A DNA stretch of 20,750 nucleotides from JADGGM01 sp035277485 (GTDB lineage: Bacteria; Gemmatimonadota; Gemmatimonadetes; Gemmatimonadales; Gemmatimonadaceae), in assembly GCA_035277485.1 (NCBI GenBank), contig DATEKK010000232.1, positions 1 through 20,750 on the forward strand. Direction: 5' to 3'. How positions within the stretch are numbered: position 1 is the first letter of the stretch; each line of letters opens with the position of its first letter. This document shows, piece after piece, positions 1-8,086 of this stretch. Under the pieces are notes generated by a model, which was given only the letters and a program-made list of their open reading frames with translations, was not told where the DNA came from and did not search any database. The translations under genes were made by a program, and so were the position numbers.

Positions 1-4
1 GGGC

Positions 5-1579
5 TCAGCGGCCGCCACCGGCATGCGGCGAGCCGGCGGCCTGCCCCGCCGGCGAAAGGCCTAACGCTGCGACGTGCTCGCGCGCCCGCGCGGCCATCGC
101 ATCCAGCAGCGGCAGCCCATGGCGGGCGAGCAGCGGCATGAGGTTGAGCACTCGTTCCTGTAGACGGTCCAGGGGAAAGAGCGACGCCCGCGCGATGCCG
201 ATCTGCCGCACGAGGTCCGTCTGGCGCCGCTTCGTGGCCGCCGCGATGCGCCGTTCCAGCCGGTCCAATCGGTGCGCAATGTTGCGGCGCGTCCCCTCGG
301 CTACCGCGCGATCGACCAGGGGCGGCGTGGTGCGCGCGACCGCCGCCTCGAGCTCCGCCGCCGCCGCCTCGAGCACCTGGCGATAGTGCGCCGCCGCCGC
401 ACCCACGTCGGCGGGCACCCGCTCGCGCACCAGCCGGCCCAACGCCGCGTGCGGATCGCGCAGCGCGTCCACATCCAACCCGTACCGGTCGAGGACGCGC
501 TGCACGTGCGGCTCCACGATCACGCCCGACCACCGCGGCACCGCCAGCGGCCGCGCCATGCCTAACGCATCGGCCACCGCCGTCGACTGCGCAAAGTACG
601 CCTGCTCCGCGGGACCGGCCACGTAGGCGACCGTCGGCAGCATCGCGCGTCCCACGACCGGTCTGAGCAGCACGTTGGGCTCGAGGCTGCCCGGCGCGTC
701 GTCGAGGCGGGCGCCGATCGGCAGCCGGCGCCGCTCGCCCTCCACCGTCGCGAACACCAGCGACAACCGGTCGACCAGCGCCACCTGCGGCTCGTAGCCC
801 GCGTTTACAAGCGCCGCGTTTCGCTCGCGGAGCGCGGCGTCGACCTTGGGCGCCTCGGCGAGCGCGCGCGCCAGCACCGGGCGCACCAGCGTCTGCATGG
901 CCGGATGCCCCGCGTCCAGCACCGGCATGCCTAACGGCTCGAGCACCGAGCGGAGCAGCGCCACGAACGCGTCGCCGACCGTGGTGTGCGCCGAGTACGC
1001 GCGGCGCACGTCGTCCATTACGTGCGGCGCCGCGGCCGCGCCGGCCGCCGCCGCGAGCGTGCGCGCCCCCTCGCCCACGTCGCCTAACGGAGTCTCGCGC
1101 ATGCCGCGACCCGTGACCGCCGGCGGCGGCGCCGTGAGCGTCACCACCCGGTCGTCCACCGCGACGTACGTCACGCTCGCTTCCGCGTAGTCGGAGTCGT
1201 ACGTGGCGGCCCAATACACCGGACACGTCGGGATGCCCGAGACGTCTTCGATTGCATCCGCGAGCGCGATCGCGCTCAGCGCTTTGCTCCAGGTGTAGAT
1301 CGGGCCGCCGAACAGGCCCGGCTGCTGGCCCGTGGTGACCACCACCCCGCCGTCCGCCGCGCGCGCCAACCGGTCGGCAGCCGCGCCGCTCGCTTGGAGC
1401 GCCGGCGCGAGGGTGTCCGCCCAACGGCCATCGCTGCGGAGAGCGGTTGCACGCGTACGCCACTCGGAGGCGTCACGCGGCGCGGGTTCGTACCACGCCG
1501 ATTCCGGCCCGCCGTTCCGCGCCGCGCGCGCCACGTTGGGCATCGCGAGCGGCAACGACAACACCCGCGGCTCGCTCAT
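5..1579 (-). CDS. bshC: BshC, putative cysteine ligase of bacillithiol biosynthesis
   Basis: This 524-residue protein matches the BshC family, which adds cysteine to glucosaminyl-malate in the last step of bacillithiol synthesis in the cytoplasm. Family landmarks are the N-terminal TTGQQPGLFGGPIYTWSK block, a following CPVYWAATYDSDYAE block, EPNVLLRPVVGRAMLPTVAY, and a charged C-terminal helical region that fits the BshC coiled coil. I chose the ATG at 1579 because the conserved part starts soon after it and because it overlaps the stop of a short upstream ORF as ATGA. An in-frame upstream extension to 1732 would run into rlmH and has no family similarity. The segment that I recall as EDHD in Firmicute BshC reads YDSD here, so a residue change is possible. 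bshA and bshB are not in the window. The family call is firm; the activity is inferred. Confidence 0.88.
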   Translation of the reverse strand: MSEPRVLSLPLAMPNVARAARNGGPESAWYEPAPRDASEWRTRATALRSDGRWADTLAPALQASGAAADRLARAADGGVVVTTGQQPGLFGGPIYTWSKALSAIALADAIEDVSGIPTCPVYWAATYDSDYAEASVTYVAVDDRVVTLTAPPPAVTGRGMRETPLGDVGEGARTLAAAAGAAAAPHVMDDVRRAYSAHTTVGDAFVALLRSVLEPLGMPVLDAGHPAMQTLVRPVLARALAEAPKVDAALRERNAALVNAGYEPQVALVDRLSLVFATVEGERRRLPIGARLDDAPGSLEPNVLLRPVVGRAMLPTVAYVAGPAEQAYFAQSTAVADALGMARPLAVPRWSGVIVEPHVQRVLDRYGLDVDALRDPHAALGRLVRERVPADVGAAAAHYRQVLEAAAAELEAAVARTTPPLVDRAVAEGTRRNIAHRLDRLERRIAAATKRRQTDLVRQIGIARASLFPLDRLQERVLNLMPLLARHGLPLLDAMAARAREHVAALGLSPAGQAAGSPHAGGGR

Positions 1580-1674
1580 GCGAGCCAACCCGCATCGGCA
1601 GCGCGCGCACCCTGCCCCGCGCAACATCGGACACGAACGCAACCCGCTGCGATTTCGAGACGAGAGAGTGGCAT
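1576..1674 (-). CDS. possible 32-residue coupling ORF between rlmH and bshC
   Basis: The gap between rlmH and bshC is spanned exactly by a 32-codon ORF. Its ATG overlaps the rlmH stop as TGATG, and its TGA overlaps the bshC start as ATGA. The peptide begins MPLSRLEIAAGC and has three cysteines within a CVRVRCC segment. I recognise no family. The double overlap is the arrangement used for translational coupling elsewhere in this window, so it may serve to carry ribosomes from rlmH to bshC and need not make a functional peptide. It could also be a chance open frame in GC-rich DNA. Confidence 0.35.
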   Translation of the reverse strand: MPLSRLEIAAGCVRVRCCAGQGARAADAGWLA

Positions 1675-2138
1675 CACTTGTGGTACGGTTCGCCGCGCCC
1701 GATCGTCCCGGCGCGATAGAGTTGTTCCGCAAGCACCAGCCGCGCGAGCTCGTGCGGCAATGTCCATCGCGCGAACGCCAGCGTGAGCGTCGCCCGGCGC
1801 CGCACGTCGTCCGACAATCCGTATGCGCCGCCGATCAGGAACGCCACGTCGCGCCCCGCTTGGCGAAGCGTAAGGAGCCAAGCGGCGAACTCCTCGGACC
1901 GCATGAGAGTTCCCTCCGCGTCGCAAACGACCAGCATGCTCGCCGGCGCCGCCGCCGCGAGCAACCGCTCGCCCTCGCGCGTGCGCACGTGGTCGGGCGA
2001 CCGTCCGCGCGCCGGCTCTTCGCGCACCTCGCGCGCGTCGAGCGGCCAGTACCGCGCCGCCCGCCGCTCGTACTCCTCGATGGCAGCCGCCAACTCGCGA
2101 TGCCTGGGACGACCGACCGCCGCCACCAGCACGCGCAT
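1674..2138 (-). CDS. rlmH: RlmH, 23S rRNA pseudouridine-1915 N3-methyltransferase
   Basis: The 154-residue protein has the usual length of RlmH, a SPOUT-class enzyme that uses S-adenosylmethionine to methylate the N3 of a pseudouridine in helix 69 of 23S rRNA on assembled 70S ribosomes. Visible landmarks are the start MRVLVAAVGR, the SAM-binding loop FLIGGAYGLSDDV, and the C-terminal signature HELARLVLAEQLYRA followed by the terminal GEPYHK. The start lies 42 bases after the gdhA stop, with no clear Shine-Dalgarno sequence. The stop overlaps the start of a short ORF that leads into bshC. RlmH is usually a stand-alone housekeeping gene, so its place at the tail of a lipid A operon tells nothing about its job. 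Confidence 0.95.
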   Translation of the reverse strand: MRVLVAAVGRPRHRELAAAIEEYERRAARYWPLDAREVREEPARGRSPDHVRTREGERLLAAAAPASMLVVCDAEGTLMRSEEFAAWLLTLRQAGRDVAFLIGGAYGLSDDVRRRATLTLAFARWTLPHELARLVLAEQLYRAGTIGRGEPYHK

Positions 2139-2180
2139 CAGCGGCCCGTCCCCGCACCGCGCGGCGCCGCCGGATTTCCG

Positions 2181-3488
2181 TTAGGCGTAGATGCCGCGCA
2201 GCCGGTGCACCGTGGCGACGCGCGAGATCGACAACATGTACGCGGCCGTGCGCATGTTGACCTTGTGGCGGCGCGACAGCTCGAGCACCGCGCGGAAGCT
2301 GTCCTGCATGATCTGCTGCAGGCGGTCGTTCACGCTCGCTTCCGTCCAGAAGTAGCCGCCGCGGTCCTGCACCCACTCGAAGTACGACACGGTCACGCCG
2401 CCGGCGTTGGCGAGAATGTCCGGAATCACGAACACGCCCTTGTCGTCCAGAATCGCGTCGGCCGGCGCCGTGGTCGGTCCGTTCGCGCCCTCGCAGATCA
2501 CGCGCGCGCGAATCTTCGGTGCGTTCTTGCGCGTGATCACGTTCTCGAGGGCCGCCGGCACGAGCACGTCGACCTCGAGCGTCAACAGATCGTCGTTCGT
2601 GATGCGGTCGCCCTTGGTATAGCCGTCGAGCGATTTGTTCTGCTTCGCGTACGCGATCGCGTCGTTGACGTCGATGCCGTTCGTGTTCAGGATGCCGCCC
2701 GACCGGTCGCCGATCGCGACCACCTTGCAGCCCTGCGCCTGCAGCAGCTGCGCGGCCACGGAGCCCACGTTGCCGAAGCCCTGCACCGCCACCGTCGCGC
2801 CGGCCACGCGCATGCCCAGATGCTCGAGCGCCGCGAGCGTGACGAGCATGCAGCCGCGTCCCGTCGCCTCCCGCCTGCCTAACGAACCACCCATCTCGAC
2901 GGGTTTGCCCGTCACCACCGACGTCACCGTGTGCCGCATGTGCATGGAGTACGTGTCCATCACCCACGCCATCACGCGCTCGTTGGTGTTGACGTCCGGC
3001 GCCGGCACGTCGGAATCCGGACCCAGGATGCCGATGAGCCCCGCCGTGTACCGCCGCGTGATCCGCTCGAGCTCGGCAACACTCAACTTGAGCGGGTCAC
3101 AGATGACCCCGCCCTTGGCGCCGCCGAACGGAATGTTCACGACGGCACATTTCCACGTCATCCATGCGGCCAGCGCTTTCACTTCGTCGCGGTTGACGTT
3201 CGGATCGAAGCGAATCCCACCTTTGGCCGGGCCGCGCGACGTGTTGTGCAGCACGCGATAGCCGGTGAATACCTCGATTTCCCCGTTGTCCATCAGGACC
3301 GGGATCGAGAGCGTGATCTCTTTTTCGGGGTGTCGGAGGATCTTGTAGAGGCCCGGTTCCAGATCGAGCAGCTCGGCTGCCCGGTCGAACCGCGACATCA
3401 TGTCCTCGAAGGGGTTGTCCTCGTTCAGGAAGCGGTCCTTGTCGGGCCTGACGATCTTGTCGGTAGAGAGTCTGAGATCGGTTGTCAT
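2181..3488 (-). CDS. gdhA: Glu/Leu/Phe/Val dehydrogenase family, glutamate dehydrogenase
   Basis: This 435-residue protein is a hexameric-type glutamate dehydrogenase that interconverts glutamate with 2-oxoglutarate and ammonia. The N-terminal substrate domain shows GPAKGGIRFDP (Lys89), WKCAV (Lys113) and PFGGAKGGVICDP, whose Lys125 is the expected catalytic lysine. The Rossmann domain carries VQGFGNVGSVAA, followed by VVAIGDRSGG. The acidic residue after the second strand points to NAD rather than NADP, which is an inference. I chose the ATG at 3488 because it overlaps the lpxK stop as ATGA; the longer frame to 3626 would lie inside lpxK and adds non-homologous sequence. The stop codon TAA sits inside a GCCTAACG motif. 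Leucine or valine dehydrogenases share the fold but are shorter, so glutamate is the best substrate guess. Confidence 0.92.
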   Translation of the reverse strand: MTTDLRLSTDKIVRPDKDRFLNEDNPFEDMMSRFDRAAELLDLEPGLYKILRHPEKEITLSIPVLMDNGEIEVFTGYRVLHNTSRGPAKGGIRFDPNVNRDEVKALAAWMTWKCAVVNIPFGGAKGGVICDPLKLSVAELERITRRYTAGLIGILGPDSDVPAPDVNTNERVMAWVMDTYSMHMRHTVTSVVTGKPVEMGGSLGRREATGRGCMLVTLAALEHLGMRVAGATVAVQGFGNVGSVAAQLLQAQGCKVVAIGDRSGGILNTNGIDVNDAIAYAKQNKSLDGYTKGDRITNDDLLTLEVDVLVPAALENVITRKNAPKIRARVICEGANGPTTAPADAILDDKGVFVIPDILANAGGVTVSYFEWVQDRGGYFWTEASVNDRLQQIMQDSFRAVLELSRRHKVNMRTAAYMLSISRVATVHRLRGIYA

Positions 3489-4564
3489 GTGTGAGGTAGG
3501 GACGGATGCCCCAACGCGGGCGGCCGCACTCCGGGTTGGTCGTGTCGCGCAGCGAGCAGTAAGGCGAGGAGGGAGTCCACCGTGCCTTGTCCGGACTCGA
3601 GCGCGAACTGCTGGGAAACATACCACAACGACAGCGCGGCGCGAGGCCAGAGCGGCGCAAGCTTCACTGCGTCTTTGAGCGTGCAGACGACCATGCGTGT
3701 ACCGGCCGCGCCCCGCTGCACGGCGGACACATCGTCGTCGGTGAATCGGTGGTGATCCTCGAACGCGTGCAGTGTCACCACGGCGCCTCGAGCCTCGAGC
3801 TGCGAGACCAGTGTGAGCGGATCGCCGATGCCCGCCACCAGATACACGTGCTCGCCCTCGAGCGACGCCAGCGGCCGCACATCCGGCTCCCCCACGCGGT
3901 GCAACTCACCGAGCGACAGCGACGCTACCGCGACTGGAAGGTTCGGCCGGATGCGGCCGAGCTCGCCGATCACGGCGGCAACGATGTCTGAAGGGACTGC
4001 GCGACGGGTCACCACCGCCATCGTGGCGCGGGAGAGGGCGCTGAGCGGCTCCCTCCACGGACCAGCGGGCAGCGGACGCGCCGGCAACCGCCACCGATCC
4101 GCGCTGATCAGCACGACATCCGCATCGCGCCGGGCACGGCGGTGCTGAAACGCATCGTCGAGCACCGCGACGTCAGCGCCCAAGAGACGGGCGCGCTTGA
4201 CGCCGGCAACGCGGTCGCCCGCAATGACGACCGGGATCTCGGGGTTCACCTCCCGGTGGACGAGCGGCTCGTCGCTTCCGTATCCGCGCATGACGATCGC
4301 CGGATGCGCACCGCGCTCGACGAGCCGCGCGGCGAGCCACGCGGCTGCAGGCGTCTTGCCTGTCCCTCCCACGGTGAGGTTGCCCACACTCACGCTCGGC
4401 AGCGCGAGGCGAACTTGCTCGAGGAGGCCTGCATCGTAGAGCGCACCTCGCACCGCCACGACGCCCGCGTACGCGAGCGCGAACGGCCACAGGACCGCGC
4501 GCGCGGCGCGGGCGCTCGCGTCGTCGGTGTACCACACGTGGTCGGTCGTGCGCGGATCAATCAC
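3485..4564 (-). CDS. lpxK: LpxK, tetraacyldisaccharide 4'-kinase
   Basis: LpxK phosphorylates the 4' position of the tetra-acyl disaccharide-1-phosphate to make lipid IVA on the inner face of the cytoplasmic membrane. The 359-residue protein has a hydrophobic N-terminal region suited to membrane association. Its P-loop SVGNLTVGGTGKTP lies at residues 59-72, followed by MRGYGS and VLDDAFQHRRARRDADVVLI, the family's DD-FQH block. The start is a GTG whose bases overlap the end of the upstream acyltransferase gene by 8 nt (GTGATTGA). The stop overlaps gdhA as ATGA. Length is slightly above the Escherichia coli enzyme. The neighbours lpxB and the DUF374 acyltransferase put it in the expected late part of the lipid A pathway. 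Confidence 0.94.
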   Translation of the reverse strand: MIDPRTTDHVWYTDDASARAARAVLWPFALAYAGVVAVRGALYDAGLLEQVRLALPSVSVGNLTVGGTGKTPAAAWLAARLVERGAHPAIVMRGYGSDEPLVHREVNPEIPVVIAGDRVAGVKRARLLGADVAVLDDAFQHRRARRDADVVLISADRWRLPARPLPAGPWREPLSALSRATMAVVTRRAVPSDIVAAVIGELGRIRPNLPVAVASLSLGELHRVGEPDVRPLASLEGEHVYLVAGIGDPLTLVSQLEARGAVVTLHAFEDHHRFTDDDVSAVQRGAAGTRMVVCTLKDAVKLAPLWPRAALSLWYVSQQFALESGQGTVDSLLALLLAARHDQPGVRPPALGHPSLPHT

Positions 4565-5216
4565 CGCTAGCCGCCGCGTTGGTCTGCGCCATGAGGGCCT
4601 CGAAGCGCGGCGTCTGGCTTATCGCTTCGCGGGCCGTCGCCGCATCGGCGACGGTTGGCGGGCCGTACGCGACCGTGACGCGGGCGAACGGCTTGGGGAT
4701 GAGAAACCGGTCCCAGCTCGCGAGGCGCCAGGCCCGTGACGCGCCGGCGCTGAGCGGGACCACCGGCGCCCGTGTGCGCTGCGACACGATGAGGACGCCG
4801 GGCGCGAAGGTGTGCGCGGGGCCGCGCGGGCCGTCGGGCGTGAACGCCCCGTCGCCGCCCTCGTCGACGGCCCGGCACATGCCTAACAGAGCGCGGTCCG
4901 CGCCGCGCGAGGATGAGCCGCGAACGGTGTTGTAGCCTAACGACATCGCCACGCGCGCCACGATCTCGCCGTCGCCGTGCTCGCTGATCAGCACCGTGAT
5001 CCCCTGCCGGCGTTGCGTCCAGAGGAGCGGTAAGAGCTCGCCGTGCCAGAGACAGAAGATGACCGGTTGCCCCGCCACGCGGAGCGCATCGAGCGGCGCA
5101 CGGTTCAGGTAGCGGATGCGCCACGTGCGCGCGAGGAGGCGGAGCAGCACACCGCCTAACCAGCTGATCAGCGCGTGCTTCCGCGCGCGCCGCGCGTCGA
5201 TCGCTGCCGCGGTCAT
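4557..5216 (-). CDS. DUF374 lysophospholipid acyltransferase-like protein, candidate LpxJ-type lipid A late acyltransferase
   Basis: This 219-residue protein belongs to the DUF374 branch of the LPLAT acyltransferases. It has a hydrophobic N-terminal helix, the motif CLWHGELLPLLW, an LISEHGDGEI segment and the signature FTPDGPRGPAHTF. DUF374 includes LpxJ, described in epsilonproteobacteria as a late acyltransferase that adds a secondary acyl chain to lipid A without being an LpxL/LpxM homologue. The position between lpxB and lpxK fits that role well, but substrate and acyl position cannot be read from sequence. The ATG at 5216 overlaps the lpxB stop as ATGA, which decides the start; the longer frame lies in lpxB. 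The stop overlaps lpxK by 8 nt. A role in phospholipid or lipoprotein acylation is an alternative. Confidence 0.85.
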   Translation of the reverse strand: MTAAAIDARRARKHALISWLGGVLLRLLARTWRIRYLNRAPLDALRVAGQPVIFCLWHGELLPLLWTQRRQGITVLISEHGDGEIVARVAMSLGYNTVRGSSSRGADRALLGMCRAVDEGGDGAFTPDGPRGPAHTFAPGVLIVSQRTRAPVVPLSAGASRAWRLASWDRFLIPKPFARVTVAYGPPTVADAATAREAISQTPRFEALMAQTNAAASGD

Positions 5217-6328
5217 GATGCGAGCGCGAGCGCCATCTCGGCGACGCGCGCGGCCGCGCCGGGTGCGCCGAGTTTGTCGCGCACGCGGGCGAGGCCGGCC
5301 ACCTGCGCCGCGCGCGCCGTGCTGCTCGGATCCAGCAGCGGCTCGAGCGCGTCCGCCATCGCTTGCGGGTGCACCGCACCCTGCAGGAACTCGGGCGCCA
5401 CGGATTCGCCGGCCACGACGTTCACGAGCCCGATGCGCGGGATGGTCACCACGCGCCGCGCGATCGCGTAGCTCGCGGCACCCGTGCGATAGGCCACGAC
5501 TAACGGACAGCCGGCGACCGCCGCCTCGAGCGTGGACGTGCCGCTCTTCGACAGCGCCGCATCGGCCGCGCGCCACACGGTGAACGACGAGTCGCGCACC
5601 AACGGATACGGCGACCGTGCCCCGTCGAGTGTGATGCCGGGCGCCACGCTCACCACCACCTTGAGTCCGCGCACGCGCCGCTCGAGGATCCGCGCCGTGT
5701 CGAGAAACGGTCCGAGATGCCGTGCGATCTCCTGCGCGCGGCTCCCCGGGAAGAGCGCCAGCACGCGCTCCGCGTCCGTTAGGCCGAGGGCCCGGCGGGC
5801 ATCGTCGCGTGACGGCATGGCCGTCGCGGCGCGGTCGAGGAGCGGGTGCCCGACGAACGTCGCCTGCACGCCGTGCGAGCGCAGCAGCGCTTCCTCGAAC
5901 GGCAGAATCACCGCGGCGCGCGTCACCGTTCGCGCCAACGCGCTCAAGCGACCCGCGCCCCAGGCCCAGACCTGCGGCGTGATGTAATAGAGCACCGGAA
6001 TACCGGCGGCGTGCGCAGCCGCCGCGACTTTCATGTTGAAGCCCGGATAGTCGATGAGCACGACGAGCCCCACCGCGCCCGATCGCAGGCGCCGCCTGAG
6101 CGCCGACAACAACGCGTAGTGTCGCGGCACGTGCTTGAGGACCTCGACGAAGCCCATCACCGCCAGGCGGTCGCTGTGCTCGATGAGCGCGACGCCGGCG
6201 CGCTCCATGCGCGACCCGCCGATGCCGGCCAACGGCACGTTAGGCGCGCGGCGGCGCAGCTCCTCGGCGACTCCGGACGCGTGCAGGTCGCCGGACGCCT
6301 CGCCGGCGACGAACAGCACCTCACGCAC
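5213..6328 (-). CDS. lpxB: LpxB, lipid A disaccharide synthase
   Basis: LpxB is a GT-B glycosyltransferase that joins UDP-2,3-diacylglucosamine to lipid X, giving the beta-1,6 disaccharide of lipid A at the cytoplasmic membrane. The 371-residue protein starts with the family block FVAGEASGDLHASG and continues with GIGGSRMERAG, LIDYPGFNMKVA, YYITPQVWAWG and FVGHPLLDRA. The C-terminal donor-site region includes LSKSGTSTLEAAVAGCPLVVAYR. The GTG start is inside the last codons of the oxidoreductase gene (8-nt overlap, GTGCGTGA), and the stop overlaps the DUF374 gene as ATGA. It contains two GCCTAACG motifs in different codon phases, read as Gly-Leu-Thr and as Pro-Asn-Val. Confidence 0.96.
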   Translation of the reverse strand: MREVLFVAGEASGDLHASGVAEELRRRAPNVPLAGIGGSRMERAGVALIEHSDRLAVMGFVEVLKHVPRHYALLSALRRRLRSGAVGLVVLIDYPGFNMKVAAAAHAAGIPVLYYITPQVWAWGAGRLSALARTVTRAAVILPFEEALLRSHGVQATFVGHPLLDRAATAMPSRDDARRALGLTDAERVLALFPGSRAQEIARHLGPFLDTARILERRVRGLKVVVSVAPGITLDGARSPYPLVRDSSFTVWRAADAALSKSGTSTLEAAVAGCPLVVAYRTGAASYAIARRVVTIPRIGLVNVVAGESVAPEFLQGAVHPQAMADALEPLLDPSSTARAAQVAGLARVRDKLGAPGAAARVAEMALALAS

Positions 6329-7313
6329 CGGACGATCCCGCCAACACCGGCATCGACCGCTCGATCGCGTGCATGATCCGAAGCGCGAGCTCGAGCGCCT
6401 GGCGCCCGTCTTCGCCGGTCACGAGCACCGGCTGCGCGCCCTGCACCGCGGCCACGAAGCTCTCGAGCTCGAGCCGGAGCGGCTCGCCCTCGGGCGCATC
6501 GAGCGGCACGCGCTCCATGAAGTCCTCGAGCTGCCGCGGCGCGGCGGCCAGCGTGCTCATGTCCAGATCGCCGCGCAGGCGATAGAACTCGCCCGTGCCC
6601 TGCGCCAGGTCCAACGACAGGTACCCGCTGCGCTGGAAGATGCGCAGCTTGCGGAACCGGTCGCGCGACACGCGGCTCGCCGTGATGTTCGCGACGGCGC
6701 CGGAGTCGAAGCCTAACCGGGCGTTCGCGATGTCCAGCGACGGCGTCAGCACCGGCACCCCGGCCGCGGCGAGCTCGGTCACCTGCCCGCCCACCAGCGT
6801 TCGCACGAGGTCGATGTCGTGAATCATCAGGTCGAGCACCACCGCCACATCGGAGCCGCGCGGATTGAATGGCGCCAGCCGGTTGCTCTCCACGAACCTG
6901 GGCTCCGCGATGTGCGGCAACGCCGCGCGAATCGCGCGGTTGAACCGCTCCACGTGCCCGGTCTGGACGAGTGCCTTCGTCGCGCGTGCCGTCGCGAGGA
7001 GATCGTCGGCTTCGGCGAGCGACGTCGTGATCGGCTTCTCGATCAGCACGTGCACGCCGCGCGCCAGCGCCTGCCTGGCCACCGCGTGATGCGCGGGCGT
7101 CGGCACCACGACCGTCACCGCGTCCACGCGGTCGAGGAGCGCCGTGAGCGACGGCGCGGCGCTCGCGCCGAGCTCCGCCTGCACGGCCGCCGCACGCGTG
7201 GCGTCGATGTCGTAGAACCCGGCGAACGCCACGTTAGGCATCTCGCGCAGCAGGCGCACGTGGTGGTACCCCAGACTTCCGGCGCCGATGACGCCGACGC
7301 GCGGGGCGCTCAC
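6321..7313 (-). CDS. Gfo/Idh/MocA family oxidoreductase in the lipid A cluster, possibly UDP-sugar 3-dehydrogenase
   Basis: The 330-residue protein has an N-terminal Rossmann domain (VGVIGAGSLGYHHVRLL, residues 5-21) and the Gfo/Idh hallmark lysine in VLIEKPITTS. An IHDIDLVRTL segment lies in the C-terminal substrate domain. The family oxidises or reduces sugars and sugar nucleotides with NAD(P). GnnA, which oxidises the 3-position of UDP-GlcNAc so that GnnB can make the 3-amino sugar for amide-linked lipid A, belongs to this family. The gene sits between lpxA and lpxB, which supports a UDP-sugar or lipid A substrate. No GnnB-like aminotransferase is present here, so the GnnA role is only a hypothesis. 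The GTG start overlaps the lpxA stop as GTGA. An unrelated inositol-type substrate remains possible. Confidence 0.88.
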   Translation of the reverse strand: MSAPRVGVIGAGSLGYHHVRLLREMPNVAFAGFYDIDATRAAAVQAELGASAAPSLTALLDRVDAVTVVVPTPAHHAVARQALARGVHVLIEKPITTSLAEADDLLATARATKALVQTGHVERFNRAIRAALPHIAEPRFVESNRLAPFNPRGSDVAVVLDLMIHDIDLVRTLVGGQVTELAAAGVPVLTPSLDIANARLGFDSGAVANITASRVSRDRFRKLRIFQRSGYLSLDLAQGTGEFYRLRGDLDMSTLAAAPRQLEDFMERVPLDAPEGEPLRLELESFVAAVQGAQPVLVTGEDGRQALELALRIMHAIERSMPVLAGSSGA

Positions 7314-8086
7314 GTCGCCACGCCGCGGCCGCTGCCGTCCACGAACGACAGGAAGTGCCGCACCTCCGGGAACATCTCGAGCTCCGCGTTCGCGCGCTCC
7401 AACGCTTGCGACACGTTGAGCTCCGAACGAAAGAAGAGCCGGTAGGCTCGCTTCAATTCGCGGAGCACGGCCGGCTCGAAGTTCGCGCGCTGCAATCCCA
7501 CGCTATTGAGTCCGTACAGCTTGATCGGATTGCCCACGGCCTTGAGGTACGGCGGTATGTCTTGCGGGACCCGCGACGCGCCGCCGATGAAGCTGTACGC
7601 ACCGACCTTCACGAACTGATGGATCGCGCACAATCCCGAAATGATCGCGCGATCCTCGATCGTCACGTGCCCCGCGAGCTGCGTCCCGTTCGAGATGATC
7701 ACGCCGTCGCCCAGATGACAATCGTGCGCGAGGTGCACGTACGTCATGATGAAGCAGTTGCGCCCCACCGTCGTCTTGAGCGACTCGGCCGTGCCGCGGT
7801 TGATCGTCGCGTACTCGCGCACCACGCTGCCGTCCCCGATCTCGACGCACGTCCGCTCGCCCTGGAACTTGAGGTCCTGCGGCTCGCCGCCGATCACCGA
7901 GCCGATGCCGATCCGCACGCCGTCGCCCAACCGCACGTTGCGCTCGAGCACCGCGCGCGGGGCCAGCACGCATTCGTCGCCCAACACGCACGATTCGCCG
8001 ACCACCGCCCAGGGACCCACCTCCACGCCGTCGCCTAACTGTGCGTCGGGCGACACGATCGCCGTCGGGTGGATGCGCGCGCTCAT
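7310..8086 (-). CDS. lpxA: LpxA, UDP-GlcNAc acyltransferase
   Basis: LpxA transfers a 3-hydroxyacyl chain from acyl carrier protein to the 3-position of UDP-GlcNAc, the first step of lipid A synthesis. The 258-residue protein is a left-handed beta-helix built of hexapeptide repeats, seen as repeated LGDGV/IG units, with a helical C-terminus. Diagnostic parts are IGGEPQDLKF near residue 65, YVHLAHDC with His118 and His121 (His121 aligns with the catalytic base His125 of Escherichia coli), and GNPIKLYGLNSVGLQR. The ATG at 8086 overlaps the lpxC-fabZ stop as ATGA; the longer frame has no LpxA similarity. Acyl-chain length and O- versus N-acylation preference cannot be decided by eye. Confidence 0.97.
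   Translation of the reverse strand: MSARIHPTAIVSPDAQLGDGVEVGPWAVVGESCVLGDECVLAPRAVLERNVRLGDGVRIGIGSVIGGEPQDLKFQGERTCVEIGDGSVVREYATINRGTAESLKTTVGRNCFIMTYVHLAHDCHLGDGVIISNGTQLAGHVTIEDRAIISGLCAIHQFVKVGAYSFIGGASRVPQDIPPYLKAVGNPIKLYGLNSVGLQRANFEPAVLRELKRAYRLFFRSELNVSQALERANAELEMFPEVRHFLSFVDGSGRGVAT

Noticed and set aside
1577..1732. Longer N-terminus for BshC
   Set aside because: It would overlap rlmH, has no family similarity, and the ATG at 1579 fits the overlap pattern of the operon.
2139..2180. Possible terminator in the gdhA-rlmH gap
   Set aside because: The gap is GC-rich with a short GGCGCC palindrome but no T-run, so a rho-independent terminator is not supported.
1332..2882. Open plus-strand frame of 516 codons opposite bshC, rlmH and gdhA
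   Set aside because: It is antisense to three well-recognised genes, has shadow composition (rich in Arg, His and Ala), and matches no family.
301..7000. Frequent CTCGAG and GAGCTCGAG words
   Set aside because: These are explained by common Leu-Glu and Glu-Leu codon pairs (CTC GAG) in Ala/Leu/Glu-rich proteins; no phase independence was seen.
7441..7460. GGTAGGC as another copy of the heptamer
   Set aside because: It lacks one T of GTTAGGC and was not counted.
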